A stretch of DNA of 41,241 nucleotides. It comes from an uncultured Opitutia bacterium (lineage in GTDB: Bacteria; Verrucomicrobiota; Verrucomicrobiia; Opitutales; Opitutaceae). Every line of letters begins with the position of its first letter. Position 1 is the stretch's first letter. The notes below the pieces were generated by a model that saw only the letters and a list, made by a program, of their open reading frames with translations, did no database searches and was not told the DNA's origin. The stretch covers positions 1 to 41,241 of the forward strand of contig CAIQQB010000190.1 in assembly GCA_903873805.1 (NCBI GenBank). Reading direction: 5' to 3'. Positions 41,143 to 41,241 of this stretch are shown one piece after another. The position numbers and the translations under genes are program-made.

Positions 41143-41241
41143 ATGCAGCCACTTTGAGAGGTTAGTTTACGCCAGCGGCGAAGATTGCTTTCGCCGAGGG
41201 CGTAATGAACCAAATCAAAGTGAGCATCCAACAATCGATCA
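41101..41241 (+). mobile_element. Left end of an IS21-type insertion sequence (partial)
   Basis: The element probably begins at TGTCAGCG (41101). Its end contains two near-identical sub-terminal repeats, GTTGGGGCAAATGCAGCCA (41108-41126) and GTTGGGGTTAAATGCAGCCA (41132-41151), spaced 24-25 bp apart. Multiple terminal repeats of this kind are typical of IS21-family ends, where IstA binds. It continues past the window edge. Confidence 0.7.
41205..41241 (+). CDS. istA: IS21-family transposase IstA, first 12 codons
   Basis: Translation from ATG 41205 gives MNQIKVSIQQSI and runs off the window. This matches the start of IstA proteins in IS21-type elements (x-I-K-V-x-x-Q-Q-x-I...), which precede a helix-turn-helix. 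Only 12 codons are visible, so the family call leans on these and on the repeated ends. Confidence 0.6.
   Translation, partial: MNQIKVSIQQSI

Overview
The window is GC-rich, densely packed bacterial DNA. Gene content and short interspersed repeats best fit a member of the Verrucomicrobiota, probably near Opitutaceae; this is inference from familiar sequence types, not a measured phylogeny. Both ends lie inside insertion sequences. The left edge holds the first 18 codons of an IS3-type transposase (minus strand). The right edge holds the terminal repeats and first codons of an IS21-type istA, which interrupts a TMEM175-like channel gene. The window may therefore be a contig whose assembly stopped at repeated elements.

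241-17220 is a surface-glycosylation type region. A small type IV prepilin and its terminator are followed by six overlapping or abutting plus-strand genes: two tandem paralogous GT-C-like membrane proteins, a methyltransferase/GT2 fusion, another GT-C-like membrane protein, a GT87-like protein and a large GT39-like protein. Next come a minus-strand GT39-like gene, a plus-strand methyltransferase, and a minus-strand pair consisting of a GtrB/DPM1-type GT2 and a GT-C-like protein. The likely logic is that the GtrB-like enzyme loads sugar on a polyprenyl phosphate and the multi-membrane enzymes transfer it outside the cytoplasmic membrane. The acceptor is unknown; the pilin is one candidate.

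17357-30583 is mostly housekeeping and miscellaneous: a VTT/DedA membrane protein, xseA without an adjacent xseB, a CHASE4-like hybrid histidine kinase, a small hypothetical membrane protein, a NamZ-type muramidase, glycerate kinase, a DUF1653 protein, an SDR, a class II ribonucleotide reductase (nrdJ), an RlmM-like rRNA methyltransferase and a small hypothetical membrane protein. nrdJ is preceded by two palindromes 31 bp apart that look like NrdR boxes. Non-coding stretches here hold several short repeat types.

30611-38198 leads into an exopolysaccharide export block: an ACT-domain protein and a membrane-anchored TPR protein (minus strand), then on the plus strand a secreted protein with six 20-residue Ala/Ser/Gln repeats, a BBP2-like outer-membrane barrel, a Wza-like export protein and a Wzc-like tyrosine kinase with an unusual Gly/Tyr-rich N-terminal tail. 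The barrel, export and kinase genes are visibly less GC-rich than the glycosyltransferase region. No polymerase, flippase or sugar transferase of this block is in the window. 38291-41100 is core: Mn-type superoxide dismutase, tadA, infA, a XerC/D recombinase and the broken TMEM175 gene.
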